Shown piece after piece: positions 35,078 to 44,928 of a DNA stretch of 64,000 bases (positions are counted from its first letter, which is position 1; each line of letters opens with the position of its first letter). Where the stretch lies: contig NZ_OZ075067.1 of the NCBI RefSeq assembly GCF_964186585.1, positions 248,001 to 312,000 on the forward strand, written 5' to 3'. The notes under the pieces are model-generated. The model saw nothing but the letters and a program-made list of their open reading frames with translations. It did not search any database and was not told the origin of the DNA. This DNA is from Microbacterium sp. MM2322 (GTDB lineage: Bacteria; Actinomycetota; Actinomycetes; Actinomycetales; Microbacteriaceae). The position numbers and the translations under genes were made by a program.

Positions 35078-35777
35078 CCCGTGAGGGTCGCCTCGGGGTC
35101 GGTGTGATCGGAGCGGGACGGGTCGGTCCGGTGGTCGCCGCCGCCCTGGCCGGCGCCGGGCATGCCTTGACCGGCATCACCCCGGGCTCCGACGATGACC
35201 GAGTCGAGGCGATCCTGCCCGGCCTCCCGCGGGTGAGCGCCGAAGAGGTGATCCGGCGGAGCGAACTCGTGGTCCTCGCGGTTCCGCACGACGAACTCCC
35301 CGGGCTCGTCGCGGGTCTCGCCGAACTCGGCGCCTGGCAGGTCGGACAGATCGTGATGCACACGGATGCCGCGCACGGCATACAGGTGCTCGCGCCCGCC
35401 GCGTCGCGCGGGGCGATCCCGGTCGCCATCCACCCGGCCATCGCTTTCACGGGGACCTCGACCGATCTGCGTGCGCTGAAAGACGCGTACGCCGCGGTCA
35501 CCGCACCCGCTGCCGTGTTGCCGATCGCGCAGGCGCTCGCCGTCGAGATGGGCTGCGAGCCGATCGTCGTCGCCGACGCCGATCGGGCTGCCTACGGCGA
35601 GGCCATCTCGACGGCGACCACGTTCTCGGCGTCGATCGTGCAGCAGTCGGCCGACCTCCTCCGGAGCGCCGGCGTCGACGACCCCTCGCGGTACCTGTCG
35701 GCGCTCGTCCACACGACGATCGACCGCGCGCTCAGCGCAGCGGCTCCCTCCCTCGGCGACGGGCCGCCGGTCCTCCC

Positions 35778-35781
<4 letters not shown>
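35074..35781 (+). CDS. Rossmann-like/DUF2520 oxidoreductase-like protein
   Basis: 235 aa. N-terminal Rossmann fold (LGVGVIGAGRVGPVVAAALAGAGH) followed by VLAVPHDELPGLV and a C-terminal DUF2520 helical domain (HPAIAFTGTSTDL, VADADRAAYGEA). Related to prephenate-dehydrogenase or F420-type reductase folds; reaction unknown. In many actinobacteria this gene precedes panC; here the next gene is a SUMF1-fold protein. GTGA overlaps on both sides. Confidence 0.85.
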
Positions 35782-36521
<740 letters not shown>

Positions 36522-36555
36522 GCCGTTCGCGGGCGAGCCCGTCCGTCGCTGTTCG

Positions 36556-36633
36556 CGGATGCAATGGATCCTGCGCGGCGCGCCGATGACGGATGCCGGG
36601 CCGCGGGGTGTCGGCGACGATCCATTGCATCCG
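36556..36633. repeat. palindromic element with GATCCATTGCATCCG arms, copy 1
   Basis: Perfect 15-bp outer arms at 36556-36570 and 36619-36633, inner partial stem CGCCGATGAC/GTGTCGGCG. It lies in the 199-bp gap between the SUMF1-fold gene and lysS, so it may also act as a terminator. A second element with the same arm is at 61574-61654. Confidence 0.6.
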
Positions 36634-36720
36634 TGGCCACCGGCATCCACTCGCCGTGGCGGAATCACGCGGGAGCCCGTCGATAGACTGAAGGGTCGAA
36701 TCCCCGAGGAGCCTCCGAAC

Positions 36721-38256
36721 ATGACCGACGCGTCTGCGCCCACGCCCGCCGAGACGACCGATGAGAACGGCCTCGCCGATGTGTTCGAGCAGAAGGCGGT
36801 GCGGCTCGCGAAGCGGGAACGGCTGCTGAGCGAACGGACGGATGCCGCGGGTGGCGCCTACCCGGTCTCGGTTCCCGTGAGCGACACGATCGCTGCCCTG
36901 CGCGAGCGGTTCGCATCGCTCGAGGCGGGCGACGAGACCGGCGAGACCGCGTCGGTCGCCGGCCGGATCGTCTTCAGCCGCAACACCGGCAAGCTCTGCT
37001 TCGCCGCGTTGCAGGCCGGCGACGGCAGCCGCATCCAGGCCATGGTGTCCCTCGCCGAGGTCGGCGAGGAGTCGCTGCAGGCGTGGAAGGAGCTCGTCGA
37101 TCTCGGCGACCACGTGTCGGTGACGGGTCAGGTCATCTCGAGCCGCCGCGGCGAGCTGTCGATCATGGTCTCCGCGTGGACGATCGCCGCCAAGGCGCTG
37201 CTCCCGCTCCCGAACCTGCACACCGAGCTCAGCGAGGAGAGCCGCGTGCGGTCGCGGTTCCTCGACCTGATCGTCCGCGACACCGCTCGCGAGACCGTCG
37301 TCGCCCGCGCGAAGGTCAACGCGTCGCTTCGTCGCACCTTCGATGCGCACGGCTTCCTCGAGGTCGAGACCCCCATGCTCCAGGTGCAGCACGGCGGCGC
37401 GGCAGCACGCCCGTTCGTCACCCACTCGAACGCGTTCGACACCGAGCTGTACCTCCGCATCGCGCCCGAGCTCTTCCTCAAGCGCGCCGTCGTCGGCGGC
37501 ATCGACCGGGTGTACGAAATCAACCGCAACTTCCGCAACGAGGGCGCCGATTCCACGCACAGCCCCGAGTTCGCGATGCTCGAGGCGTACCAGTCCTACA
37601 GCGACTACAACGGCATCGCCGACCTGACGCAGGAGCTCATCCAGAACGCGGCCGTCGCCGTCTCAGGGTCGACCACCGTGACGTGGGCCGACGGCACCGA
37701 GTACGACCTCGGTGGGCAGTGGGACCGCATCTCGATGTACGAATCGCTGTCGGATGCCGCCGGTCGCCGCATCACGCCCGAGACCACGTTCGAGGAGCTG
37801 CAGGCGTTCGCTGTCGAGGCGGGTGTCGAGGTGCCCGACAAGATCGCCACCCACGGCAAGTTCGTCGAGGAGCTCTGGGAGCACTTCGTGAAGGGCGGCC
37901 TCGAGCGCCCGACGTTCGTCATGGACTTCCCGCTCGACACTTCACCCCTCGTACGCGAGCACCGCACCATCCCGGGCGTCGTCGAGAAGTGGGACCTCTA
38001 CGTCCGCGGCTTCGAGCTCGCGACCGGTTACTCCGAGCTCGTCGACCCCGTCATCCAGCGCGAGCGGTTCGTCGAGCAGGCGAAGCTCGCCGCGCGCGGC
38101 GACGACGAGGCGATGCGCGTCGACGAGGAGTTCCTGCGGGCGCTCGAGCACGGCATGCCGCCCACCGGCGGCATGGGCATGGGGATCGACCGCCTGCTGA
38201 TGGCGATCACGGGCCTCGGCATCCGCGAGACGATCCTCTTCCCGCTCGTCAAGTAA
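36721..38256 (+). CDS. lysS: lysyl-tRNA synthetase, class II
   Basis: 511 aa. Anticodon-binding OB fold ([19 protein letters not shown]), then class II motif 1 (LEVETPMLQ), motif 2 ([20 protein letters not shown]) and motif 3 ([15 protein letters not shown] near the C-terminus). Charges tRNA-Lys. The ATG follows a GAGGAG site; a TAGACT hexamer lies at about 36683. The longer frame from 36403 overlaps the SUMF1-fold gene and was rejected. It is preceded by a palindromic element that may insulate it from the upstream operon. Confidence 0.97.
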   Translation: MTDASAPTPAETTDENGLADVFEQKAVRLAKRERLLSERTDAAGGAYPVSVPVSDTIAALRERFASLEAGDETGETASVAGRIVFSRNTGKLCFAALQAGDGSRIQAMVSLAEVGEESLQAWKELVDLGDHVSVTGQVISSRRGELSIMVSAWTIAAKALLPLPNLHTELSEESRVRSRFLDLIVRDTARETVVARAKVNASLRRTFDAHGFLEVETPMLQVQHGGAAARPFVTHSNAFDTELYLRIAPELFLKRAVVGGIDRVYEINRNFRNEGADSTHSPEFAMLEAYQSYSDYNGIADLTQELIQNAAVAVSGSTTVTWADGTEYDLGGQWDRISMYESLSDAAGRRITPETTFEELQAFAVEAGVEVPDKIATHGKFVEELWEHFVKGGLERPTFVMDFPLDTSPLVREHRTIPGVVEKWDLYVRGFELATGYSELVDPVIQRERFVEQAKLAARGDDEAMRVDEEFLRALEHGMPPTGGMGMGIDRLLMAITGLGIRETILFPLVK

Positions 38257-38270
38257 GGCGTCTGACCCGC

Positions 38271-38276
38271 TAGTGT
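38271..38276 (+). promoter_or_regulatory. -10 hexamer TAGTGT, leaderless promoter of secreted Ig-like protein
   Basis: Exact TANNNT with 6 nt to the ATG at 38283. It also forms the loop of a hairpin ACCCGC-TAGTGT-GCGGGT (38265-38282), which could terminate lysS transcripts. Confidence 0.5.
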
Positions 38277-38282
38277 GCGGGT

Positions 38283-39974
38283 ATGACGCTCTGGGGGGAG
38301 CCGGCGACGATGCAGCGCCGGGCACGACACGGTCGCGCGCACCGAATGATCGCTGCGATCGCGACGGCGATCGCGCTCACGCTCTCCGCCGGACAGGTGA
38401 GTGTCGCCGCCGACCAGTCGAGCGTGTCGGCTGCGGCGGCGCCGCGCATCGGCATCCCCCTCGTCCTGGGCACGGCGGCGGTCGGCGGGCAGGTGACGGT
38501 CGAGCACGGCATGGCGCCGCTCGCACCCCATGAGAGCGGCGGGGGTGTGCAGTATCCGCGTCCGATCGCGCAGTACAGCTACCAGTGGCTGGCCGACGGC
38601 AAGCCCATCGCGGGCGCCACCGAAGGCTCCCTCGACATCAGGTCGGCTCTGACCGGTAAGCAGCTCTCCTTCCGGGTGACCGCACGGATGCCGGAGGGTG
38701 GCCCCGTGGTGACCGCGACCTCCCTCAGAACCCCGCGGGTGACCAAGGCCGGGATCCTCGAGGTCGTGCGTCTTCCCATCAACCCCACATCGGGAAACTC
38801 GCGGTTCTCCGTGACGGCGAAGGGATGGCCGAGCGGCACCACGCTGAAAAGTCAGTGGGTCATCGACGAGCTTCCCGTCAAAGGCGCCACCGGCCGTCAG
38901 TTCGAGCTGCTCCCGCGGCCGCACACGACGATGAACCTCGGCGCCGTCGTGACGGCGACCCGTCCGGGGTACGAGACCCTCCTCCTGCACCTCACCTCTG
39001 GCGGCCGAGCCGGGCTATTCGGGTCGACACTCCAGAACGCCGGGGCGCCGCAGATCGTGAGTGCCGCCGGCGCGGGGACCCCGACCGGGCAGGCCGCGGG
39101 GATTCTCGAAGGGTTCGTCGCCCGCAGCGGCGGACAGCTCGTCGGGGCGAAGGTGACGGTATTCCGCACCGGACGTGGATCGGCGTACGCGACCCCGGTG
39201 GAAGTCACCAGCAGGGTGACCGATGCCGATGGCCACGTGCGCATCGCCGGCCTCACGCCCGGCAATTACTGTCTGAAGGTCGCCCCCGCACGCGGCTACG
39301 CGCAAGAGCCCCCGGATTGCAATTCCCCTTGGACTGACGCGACCGCGCGCGTGTACGCCGGTTCGGAGTCATCGTTCATGCTCCGGACCGAGAAGATCGG
39401 CGCGATCCGCGGCACGGTGACGGATTCCCGGGGGAAGAAGGTGCGCGGCGCGCGTGTGACGGCCTACTACGCCGAGCGAACGGTGCAGGGATTCGATCGC
39501 CTCCGTGCAGTCGCGACAGTCACGGCGGACAGCGGCGGGGCGTACCGCATCCCGAATCTGCCCGTCAGTAGCTACGTGCTGAAGATCAGCGGAACCTCGT
39601 CGACAGCTCACAAGGCGGACTGGTGGCGTTCGAAGGGCTCGGGCTTCGAGTTCGACTCGACCTGGGTGGAACCCGGGAAGACCATGACGCGCAATGCCGT
39701 CCTCGCCGCCTACGTGCCCGTCGGCACCCCGACCGTCTCGGGGCGCGCCCGGGTCGGTTCGTCGCTCACGGTGGCCCACCCGAAGACGAAGGGTGTCGTC
39801 TACAGCTACCGCTGGAAAGCCGACGGAAAATCCATCAGCGGCGCGACCTCGTCGAAGCTCACCGTGCGGAAGGGGCAGGCGGGCGCGCGCATCAGCGTTC
39901 AGATCGTCGCCACCGGATCCGGCTGGGCGAAGACCACGCGGGAGTCCGCGAAGACGGCGCGGGTCTCTCGCTGA
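38283..39974 (+). CDS. secreted Ig-like/carboxypeptidase-regulatory-domain protein
   Basis: 563 aa. The Arg-rich n-region and hydrophobic core (MIAAIATAIALTLSAGQVSVAA) form a signal peptide. Repeated modules YSYQWLADGKPIAGATE (near residue 97) and YSYRWKADGKSISGATS (near 505) are bacterial Ig-like units. Between them are two CarboxypepD_reg-type beta domains (GFVARSGGQLVGAKVTVFR near 275, GTVTDSRGKKVRGARVTAY near 375). No catalytic motif; likely a surface adhesin or structural protein. ATG 38283 is supported by the leaderless hexamer; ATGs at 38310 and 38346 are alternatives. Confidence 0.82.
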   Translation: MTLWGEPATMQRRARHGRAHRMIAAIATAIALTLSAGQVSVAADQSSVSAAAAPRIGIPLVLGTAAVGGQVTVEHGMAPLAPHESGGGVQYPRPIAQYSYQWLADGKPIAGATEGSLDIRSALTGKQLSFRVTARMPEGGPVVTATSLRTPRVTKAGILEVVRLPINPTSGNSRFSVTAKGWPSGTTLKSQWVIDELPVKGATGRQFELLPRPHTTMNLGAVVTATRPGYETLLLHLTSGGRAGLFGSTLQNAGAPQIVSAAGAGTPTGQAAGILEGFVARSGGQLVGAKVTVFRTGRGSAYATPVEVTSRVTDADGHVRIAGLTPGNYCLKVAPARGYAQEPPDCNSPWTDATARVYAGSESSFMLRTEKIGAIRGTVTDSRGKKVRGARVTAYYAERTVQGFDRLRAVATVTADSGGAYRIPNLPVSSYVLKISGTSSTAHKADWWRSKGSGFEFDSTWVEPGKTMTRNAVLAAYVPVGTPTVSGRARVGSSLTVAHPKTKGVVYSYRWKADGKSISGATSSKLTVRKGQAGARISVQIVATGSGWAKTTRESAKTARVSR

Positions 39975-39983
39975 CCCGGATCC

Positions 39984-40739
39984 TCACTGGACGTCCGCCC
40001 GCTGATTGCGGACGAAGCCGACGGCGAGCGGCACGACCAGCCACAGCACCCCGGCCGTGAGAGCCGGCCCGATAGCCCCACCGCTACTGCCGGCATCCGC
40101 GATCGCGCTCAGGCGGAACCAGTTCCCGACACCGTGCGGAACGAGCGTCAGCAGGGGATCGATCACGAACCCCTGCACGAGGGAGAACACGATCGCGATC
40201 GCGACGCGCTGCGTGGCTGCGCCGTAGGCGATGCCCGAGACGGTGCCGACGGCGGCGCTCCACAGCAGGACCGCGATGGTCTCGGCATCCGCATTCCAGG
40301 TGATCGCAGCGCCGGAGACGAGAGCGAGGACGGCGGTGAAGACGACCGCGAGAAGGGCTGCGGCGAGCACGAGGGTGGCGCAGACGATGACAGCCGCCAG
40401 CACCTTCGCGAAGAACACGATGTGCCGCCGCGGCTCGAGTACGTAGGTGGTCAGCACGTCCCGTGACTGCCAGTCGGCGGCCATGATGAAGATCGCCAGG
40501 ATCGGGATGAAGATGGTGACGGCCGATCCCATACCGAGGAGGGCGGCGCCGACACTGACCGTGGTCGCGTCGAGCAGGACCGCGATGAGCGCGACCCCGG
40601 CGCCGACGATCACCCAGAGCGAAGCCGTGAGCCCGAGCGCCCACCGGGTGCCGCGCGTCGTCCGGACGTTCCGGAGTTCGGCGCGGAGGCTCCGGGCGAA
40701 GCGCCCCGATGCCGTCGGTTCGGCGTCAACGAGGGTCAA
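39984..40739 (-). CDS. ABC exporter permease
   Basis: 251 aa with about six hydrophobic helices (ASLWVIVGAGVALIAVLLD, IFIPILAIFIMAADW, VLAAVIVCATLVLAAALLAVV, etc.), the ABC-2-type layout. The start is TTG at 40739, with GGAAGG at 40748-40753 giving an 8-nt spacer; it overlaps the stop of the ATPase gene by 14 nt. The long frame to 40904 lies inside the ATPase gene. Pairs with the ATPase upstream; the export substrate is unknown. It converges with the secreted-protein gene. Confidence 0.8.
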   Translation of the reverse strand: MTLVDAEPTASGRFARSLRAELRNVRTTRGTRWALGLTASLWVIVGAGVALIAVLLDATTVSVGAALLGMGSAVTIFIPILAIFIMAADWQSRDVLTTYVLEPRRHIVFFAKVLAAVIVCATLVLAAALLAVVFTAVLALVSGAAITWNADAETIAVLLWSAAVGTVSGIAYGAATQRVAIAIVFSLVQGFVIDPLLTLVPHGVGNWFRLSAIADAGSSGGAIGPALTAGVLWLVVPLAVGFVRNQRADVQ

Positions 40740-41658
40740 GGACGTCACCTTCCACGTGGTACTGGCCGCGCGTGAGGCGACGGTACAGATCGCTGATCGA
40801 CTCGCGATCCTCGGCGAGCTCATCGATGACGATGGCGTCCGCGATGCAGATCTGGCTGAGGGATCGAGGGTCGACGCCCACGGCGAACCGGCTGCCATCG
40901 GCATCGGTAGTGAAGGGGATGCCGCGGGAGGTGAGCGCTCGCCGCATCAGATCGGGGTCCACGGCGACCACCGTGGCGTTCCTGCCGCTGGTCAGCTCGT
41001 TCACGTCGCCGGAGTAGCGGATCGCGCCCTCGCTGAGGACGACGATCCGGTCGGCGAACGTCTGCAGCTCCTGGAGGAGGTGCGTCGATACGAGGACGGA
41101 TCCACCCGTCGTGTGCGCGTGGTGGACCAGGGTCTCCCGCAGCCAGTCCGCCGTCTCGATGTCGAGGCCGTTCATGGGCTCATCGAGGATGAGGTGTCGG
41201 GGGCGGCCGAGGAGGGCCAGCGCCAGCGCGACACGCTGCTTCATCCCGAGCGAGAGGGCACCGAAGCGGCGACGCTCGGCGGTGGCGAGCCCGAGGGTCC
41301 CGGTGAGTTCGCGTGCCCGTTCGAGCGGAACGCCGGCGAGGATGGCGGCGCTCGCAAGCGTGTCGCGGACGCTGCGCCCCGGATGGTGCGCGCCCGGGTC
41401 GAGCAGCGCGCCGACCGTCCGCCCGGGCTGGGCGAGGTCGCGATATGGGACGCCGTCGAAAGTCGTCGAACCCGCGTCCGCGATCGTCAGCCCCAGCATC
41501 GATCGCATGGCCGTGGACTTGCCGGAGCCGTTCGGCCCGAGCAGCCCGGTGACCGTCCCGGCGGGGATGTCGAAGGAGACGTCATCGAGCACCCGCTTGC
41601 CGCCGTACGACTTGCTGACGCTGCGGACCCGGATGCCGGTGCCCAGACCGTGATCCAT
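40726..41658 (-). CDS. ABC transporter ATP-binding protein
   Basis: 310 aa. Walker A GPNGSGKS at residues 41-48, Q-loop region, signature LSLGMKQRVALALALLG near 138, Walker B HLILDEPMNGLD near 160, and an H-loop VSTHLL. The long C-terminal extension is typical of antibiotic or bacitracin-type exporters. The neighbouring response regulator and kinase are likely to control it. A perfect palindrome (41743-41767) separates it from the regulator gene. Confidence 0.93.
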   Translation of the reverse strand: MDHGLGTGIRVRSVSKSYGGKRVLDDVSFDIPAGTVTGLLGPNGSGKSTAMRSMLGLTIADAGSTTFDGVPYRDLAQPGRTVGALLDPGAHHPGRSVRDTLASAAILAGVPLERARELTGTLGLATAERRRFGALSLGMKQRVALALALLGRPRHLILDEPMNGLDIETADWLRETLVHHAHTTGGSVLVSTHLLQELQTFADRIVVLSEGAIRYSGDVNELTSGRNATVVAVDPDLMRRALTSRGIPFTTDADGSRFAVGVDPRSLSQICIADAIVIDELAEDRESISDLYRRLTRGQYHVEGDVLDPR

Positions 41659-41742
41659 ATGCAGCCCGTCCTTCCCTCAGGAGTGACGCTAGCGACGCGC
41701 TAAGACGGCGCGCGTGAGCCGAAAGGCACTGCCCTGCGACGC

Positions 41743-41767
41743 GGGGACGCAATCGAGTTGCGTCCCC
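41743..41767. repeat. perfect palindrome GGGGACGCAA-TCGAG-TTGCGTCCCC
   Basis: 10-bp arms with a 5-nt loop in the 137-bp gap between the response regulator stop and the ABC ATPase start. It shares the GGGGACGCAA core with the 63-bp elements near 55000-56200. It could be a terminator (no T tract), an operator, or a mobile repeat core. Confidence 0.5.
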
Positions 41768-41795
41768 AGACGCAATCGCGGGCCAGCGTGACGGG

Positions 41796-42467
41796 TCAGG
41801 GCGTCGAGGGGATGCGGATGATGCCCGCTCGCGCCGCGAAGAGGAGGACCTGCATCCGATCGCGCACGTCCCACTTGGTCATGATGCGCCGCAGGTGAGA
41901 TTTGATCGTCGCCTCGGAGAGGAAGAGCTCCCGGCCGATCTCGGCGTTCGACATCCCCTTGGCGAGGAGGCGGAGGACGTCGATTTCGCGCGGCGTCAGC
42001 TGTTCCGCGGGGCTCAGCGTGACAGTCGCCTGACCGGCGGCCGACGTCGCGATGCGCCGCACGATGTCCTGCCCCGCGATCGAGGAGAGGACGAACCCGC
42101 CGTGGTGGGCGCTGCGGACGGCCGCCGTGATGTGCTCAGGCTCGGAATCCTTCACGAGGAAACCGACCGCCCCTTTACTCAGCGCGGTCGCCACGGTCTC
42201 GTCCGAGCTGTAGGTGGTGATGGCGATGGTGCGCGCCGACGGAAGCTCGGCTGAGAGCCGCTCGATGGCGCGGATGCCGTCGCCGCCCGGCATCCGGATG
42301 TCCATCAGCACCACGTCGGGCTTCAGATCCAGACTCAGCTCAACGGCGCTCGGGCCGTCGCTCGCCTCGCCGACCACGGTCATCCCGGTTTCCGCGTTCA
42401 CGAACACCTCGAGCGCACGTCGCACGAGAGCCTCATCGTCAGCGATGAGGACGCGGATGGGAGGCAT
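41796..42467 (-). CDS. LuxR-family response regulator
   Basis: 223 aa. Receiver domain with phosphoacceptor Asp56 (VVLMDIRMPGGDG) and conserved IADDE near the N-terminus. LuxR HTH about residues 150-215 (LTPREIDVLRLLAKGMSNAEIGRELFLSEATIKSHL). Paired with the divergent histidine kinase at 42564. The ATG at 42467 has TAGGCT at a 6-nt distance. It probably controls the ABC exporter downstream. Confidence 0.92.
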   Translation of the reverse strand: MPPIRVLIADDEALVRRALEVFVNAETGMTVVGEASDGPSAVELSLDLKPDVVLMDIRMPGGDGIRAIERLSAELPSARTIAITTYSSDETVATALSKGAVGFLVKDSEPEHITAAVRSAHHGGFVLSSIAGQDIVRRIATSAAGQATVTLSPAEQLTPREIDVLRLLAKGMSNAEIGRELFLSEATIKSHLRRIMTKWDVRDRMQVLLFAARAGIIRIPSTP

Positions 42468-42473
42468 GCGATC

Positions 42474-42479
42474 AGCCTA
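42474..42479 (-). promoter_or_regulatory. -10 hexamer TAGGCT, leaderless promoter of the response regulator
   Basis: Exact TANNNT with 6 nt to the ATG at 42467. Confidence 0.5.
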
Positions 42480-42563
42480 GGTGTCGCCTCGTCCGTCCTG
42501 CGATGAGGCAGTTGCGTCTCGAGCAGGAGCGCGCAACGCAATGTTCCGCGTCATGATGAGGGG

Positions 42564-43772
42564 ATGGAACCTAGGGGCGAGTCGGCGACCGCTCTCGTTA
42601 TCTCACTGGAATCGGACGCCCGTCCCGGGTCTCGCACGGCGCTTCGCGACGTCTGGGATCACGTCCTCCCCCCGGTGCTCGCCCGCGCGTTCATCGTGCT
42701 GCTCCCGCTGGTCGCCGCGGTCGACGCGCTGTGGACGGGGTTCGCATCGGGGTCGCCGACACCGTGGCCGGTGTTCGCGACCCCCCTCCTGATGAACGGT
42801 GCGATCATCGCGATGGCCTGGCGACCCATCTGGGGCGCGAGCATCCTCATGCTCGCCGGGTTCGTCGCGATCGCCGCGGGGCACAGCGGTGAATATCTGA
42901 CGGCCGTCGCGATGAGCATCGGGGTGGTCTTCTACTGCTGCAGCGCGGTGTTCTCGGTGGCGTACGGCGTCGCCGCGGTCGCCTGGGTGGCTGCGATCGC
43001 CACGATGCCGCCGGGCCTCGAGGTCGGTGGCGTGGTCGCCGTGTTCGTCATCGGCCTGCTGTCGGCGACTGTCGGGCGGGGCCTGCGTCGAGTCGTCAGC
43101 CGTAACGTCGCGCTCGCCTCCCAGGTCGACGCTCACGAAGCGCAACTCGATGCGGCACTCGTCGCTGAGCGCAACCGGATCGCGGACGAACTGCACGACG
43201 TCATCGCCCACGAGATCTCGATCACCGTCATGCACGCGCGGGTGCTGGAACGCACCGACGACCCCGAGACCCGGGCGAGCTCGCAGCGCGCCATCGTCGC
43301 GGCATCCGCTCAAGCGCTCACCGACACGCGGCGCGTGCTGCAGCTGATCCACGGCCGGTCGGGAACGGACGGTGTGACGGATGCCGCTGCCCCCGGCATC
43401 GGGCGTGAGCTGGACTCCCTGGCGAAGAAGCTCCGGGACCTCGGGCACGAGGTGCAGGTCGAGGTGACGGGCGAGGCCCCGCTCGCCGGCATCATCGACA
43501 CGACCCTCACGCGTGCTGCCCGCGAAGCCGTCACGAACATCGTCAAGCACGGCGCTCCGGCGGTCACGGTGGACCTCTCGCTGGTCCTCACATCGCACAC
43601 AGTGGTCCTCGTGGTCGCGAACGATCCGCACCGCCCGACGGCCGAGACGCGGCCGGGGCCGGCGTTCGGGCTCGCGCGGCTTCGCGAGCGGGTCGAGGTT
43701 CTCGGGGGCACGTTCGCGGCCGGACCCGACGGCGCGCGCTGGCGCGTTCGGGTCGAGCTGCCGACGCGCTGA
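42564..43772 (+). CDS. NarL-type sensor histidine kinase (HisKA_3)
   Basis: 402 aa. N-terminal membrane part with about six helices (residues 30-180). HisKA_3 dimerisation box ERNRIADELHDVIAHEIS with phospho-His near 211, and a HATPase domain (EAVTNIVKHG, GPAFGLARLRERV). Cognate of the divergent LuxR regulator. A CATGAT hexamer lies 6 nt before the ATG, a degenerate leaderless promoter; the ATG at 42541 or in-frame later starts are alternatives. Stimulus unknown. Confidence 0.9.
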   Translation: MEPRGESATALVISLESDARPGSRTALRDVWDHVLPPVLARAFIVLLPLVAAVDALWTGFASGSPTPWPVFATPLLMNGAIIAMAWRPIWGASILMLAGFVAIAAGHSGEYLTAVAMSIGVVFYCCSAVFSVAYGVAAVAWVAAIATMPPGLEVGGVVAVFVIGLLSATVGRGLRRVVSRNVALASQVDAHEAQLDAALVAERNRIADELHDVIAHEISITVMHARVLERTDDPETRASSQRAIVAASAQALTDTRRVLQLIHGRSGTDGVTDAAAPGIGRELDSLAKKLRDLGHEVQVEVTGEAPLAGIIDTTLTRAAREAVTNIVKHGAPAVTVDLSLVLTSHTVVLVVANDPHRPTAETRPGPAFGLARLRERVEVLGGTFAAGPDGARWRVRVELPTR

Positions 43773-43824
43773 GACGCCGTACGCCCGACTCCCCGGGCTC
43801 GTCAACCCCTTGCATTCCTCTCGT

Positions 43825-43838
43825 CTGAACCGGTTTAG
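43825..43838. promoter_or_regulatory. LacI-type operator CTGAACCGGTTTAG
   Basis: Near-palindrome centred on CCGG, the usual LacI-family half-site arrangement, 31 bp before the lacI-type start. It overlaps a possible promoter (TTGCAT at 43810, TTTAGT at 43834). Autoregulation of the sugar cluster is inferred. Confidence 0.6.
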
Positions 43839-43868
43839 TAGAGCCTGTTCGACACGAAGGAGTGAAGG

Positions 43869-44900
43869 ATGCCCCCGCAGACCCGCCCCACCATCGCGGA
43901 CGTCGCGCGCGCCGCCGGGGTCAGCAAGGGGCTCGTCTCGTTCGCGTTGAACGACCGGCCGGGGGTCGCACCGGACACCCGCGCGCGGATACTCGCCGCC
44001 GCGGCCGAACTCGGGTGGACCCCGAGCCTTAGCGCACGCTCGCTCAGCGTGGGACGCGCGTTCGCCTGCGGGCTGGTCATCGGCCGCAGCCCCGACGTCA
44101 TCGCCGCCGACCCGTTCTTCCCGACCTTCATCGCCGGCCTCGAAGACGAGTTCTCCGTCACCGGGCAAGCCCTCGTCCTCGCCGTCGCGACCCCGGGTCG
44201 GAAGGAAGCCGAGACCTACCGCGCGCTCGCGACGGATCGACGTGTCGACGGCGTCATCCTCACCGACATCCGCGTCGACGACCCCCGCATCCCGCTCCTG
44301 CAGGAACTCGGCATTCCCGCCGTCACCCTCGGCGTCCCCGACGTCGCGTCACCGTTCGCCGCGGTCTCCGCCGACGACGGGGTCGGCATCCGCCTCGCCG
44401 TCGATCACCTCGCCGCCCTCGGCCACCGCCGCGTCGCCCATGTCGCAGGGCCCGACGCCATGTTGCACGCCCGCCGCCGCAGCGAGTCCTTCCAGGCCGC
44501 AGCGGATGCCGCGGGCCTTCGCTCCCGCATCGTCGAGACCGACTTCAGCGCGGCAGACGGCGCTCGTGCGACCGCCGCCCTGCTCGATGCGGCCGACTCT
44601 CCGACGGCGATCGTCTACTCGAACGACGGCATGGCCGTCGCGGGGATGGCGGTCGCGCAGCAGCGGGGCATCCGGGTGCCCGAGGACCTCTCGATCACGG
44701 GCTTCGACGACACCGAGATCGGCCGCTGGGTCCACCCCGCGCTCACCAGCGTCACCACTGACGCCCGCGGGTGGGGGCTCGTCGCCGCGCGAACGCTCCT
44801 CGGCGCGATCGCCGGCGAACCACCCGCGCGCATCGCGCTCGCAGATCCCACCCTCGCCGTCCGGGGATCGACGGCACCGCCACCCCTGGCCGCGGACTGA
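43869..44900 (+). CDS. LacI-family transcriptional regulator
   Basis: 343 aa. N-terminal LacI HTH (TIADVARAAGVSKGLVSFALNDRPGVAPDTR) followed by a periplasmic-binding-like sensor domain (YSNDGMAVAGMAVAQQRGIRVPEDLSITGFDDTEI). GAAGGAG lies 6-7 nt before the ATG. It precedes the CUT1 importer, GH130 and secreted-protein genes on the same strand and probably represses them, with the imported sugar as inducer. Confidence 0.93.
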   Translation: MPPQTRPTIADVARAAGVSKGLVSFALNDRPGVAPDTRARILAAAAELGWTPSLSARSLSVGRAFACGLVIGRSPDVIAADPFFPTFIAGLEDEFSVTGQALVLAVATPGRKEAETYRALATDRRVDGVILTDIRVDDPRIPLLQELGIPAVTLGVPDVASPFAAVSADDGVGIRLAVDHLAALGHRRVAHVAGPDAMLHARRRSESFQAAADAAGLRSRIVETDFSAADGARATAALLDAADSPTAIVYSNDGMAVAGMAVAQQRGIRVPEDLSITGFDDTEIGRWVHPALTSVTTDARGWGLVAARTLLGAIAGEPPARIALADPTLAVRGSTAPPPLAAD

Positions 44901-44928
44901 CCGCGACCGCACCACGAAGGAGAGAGAC

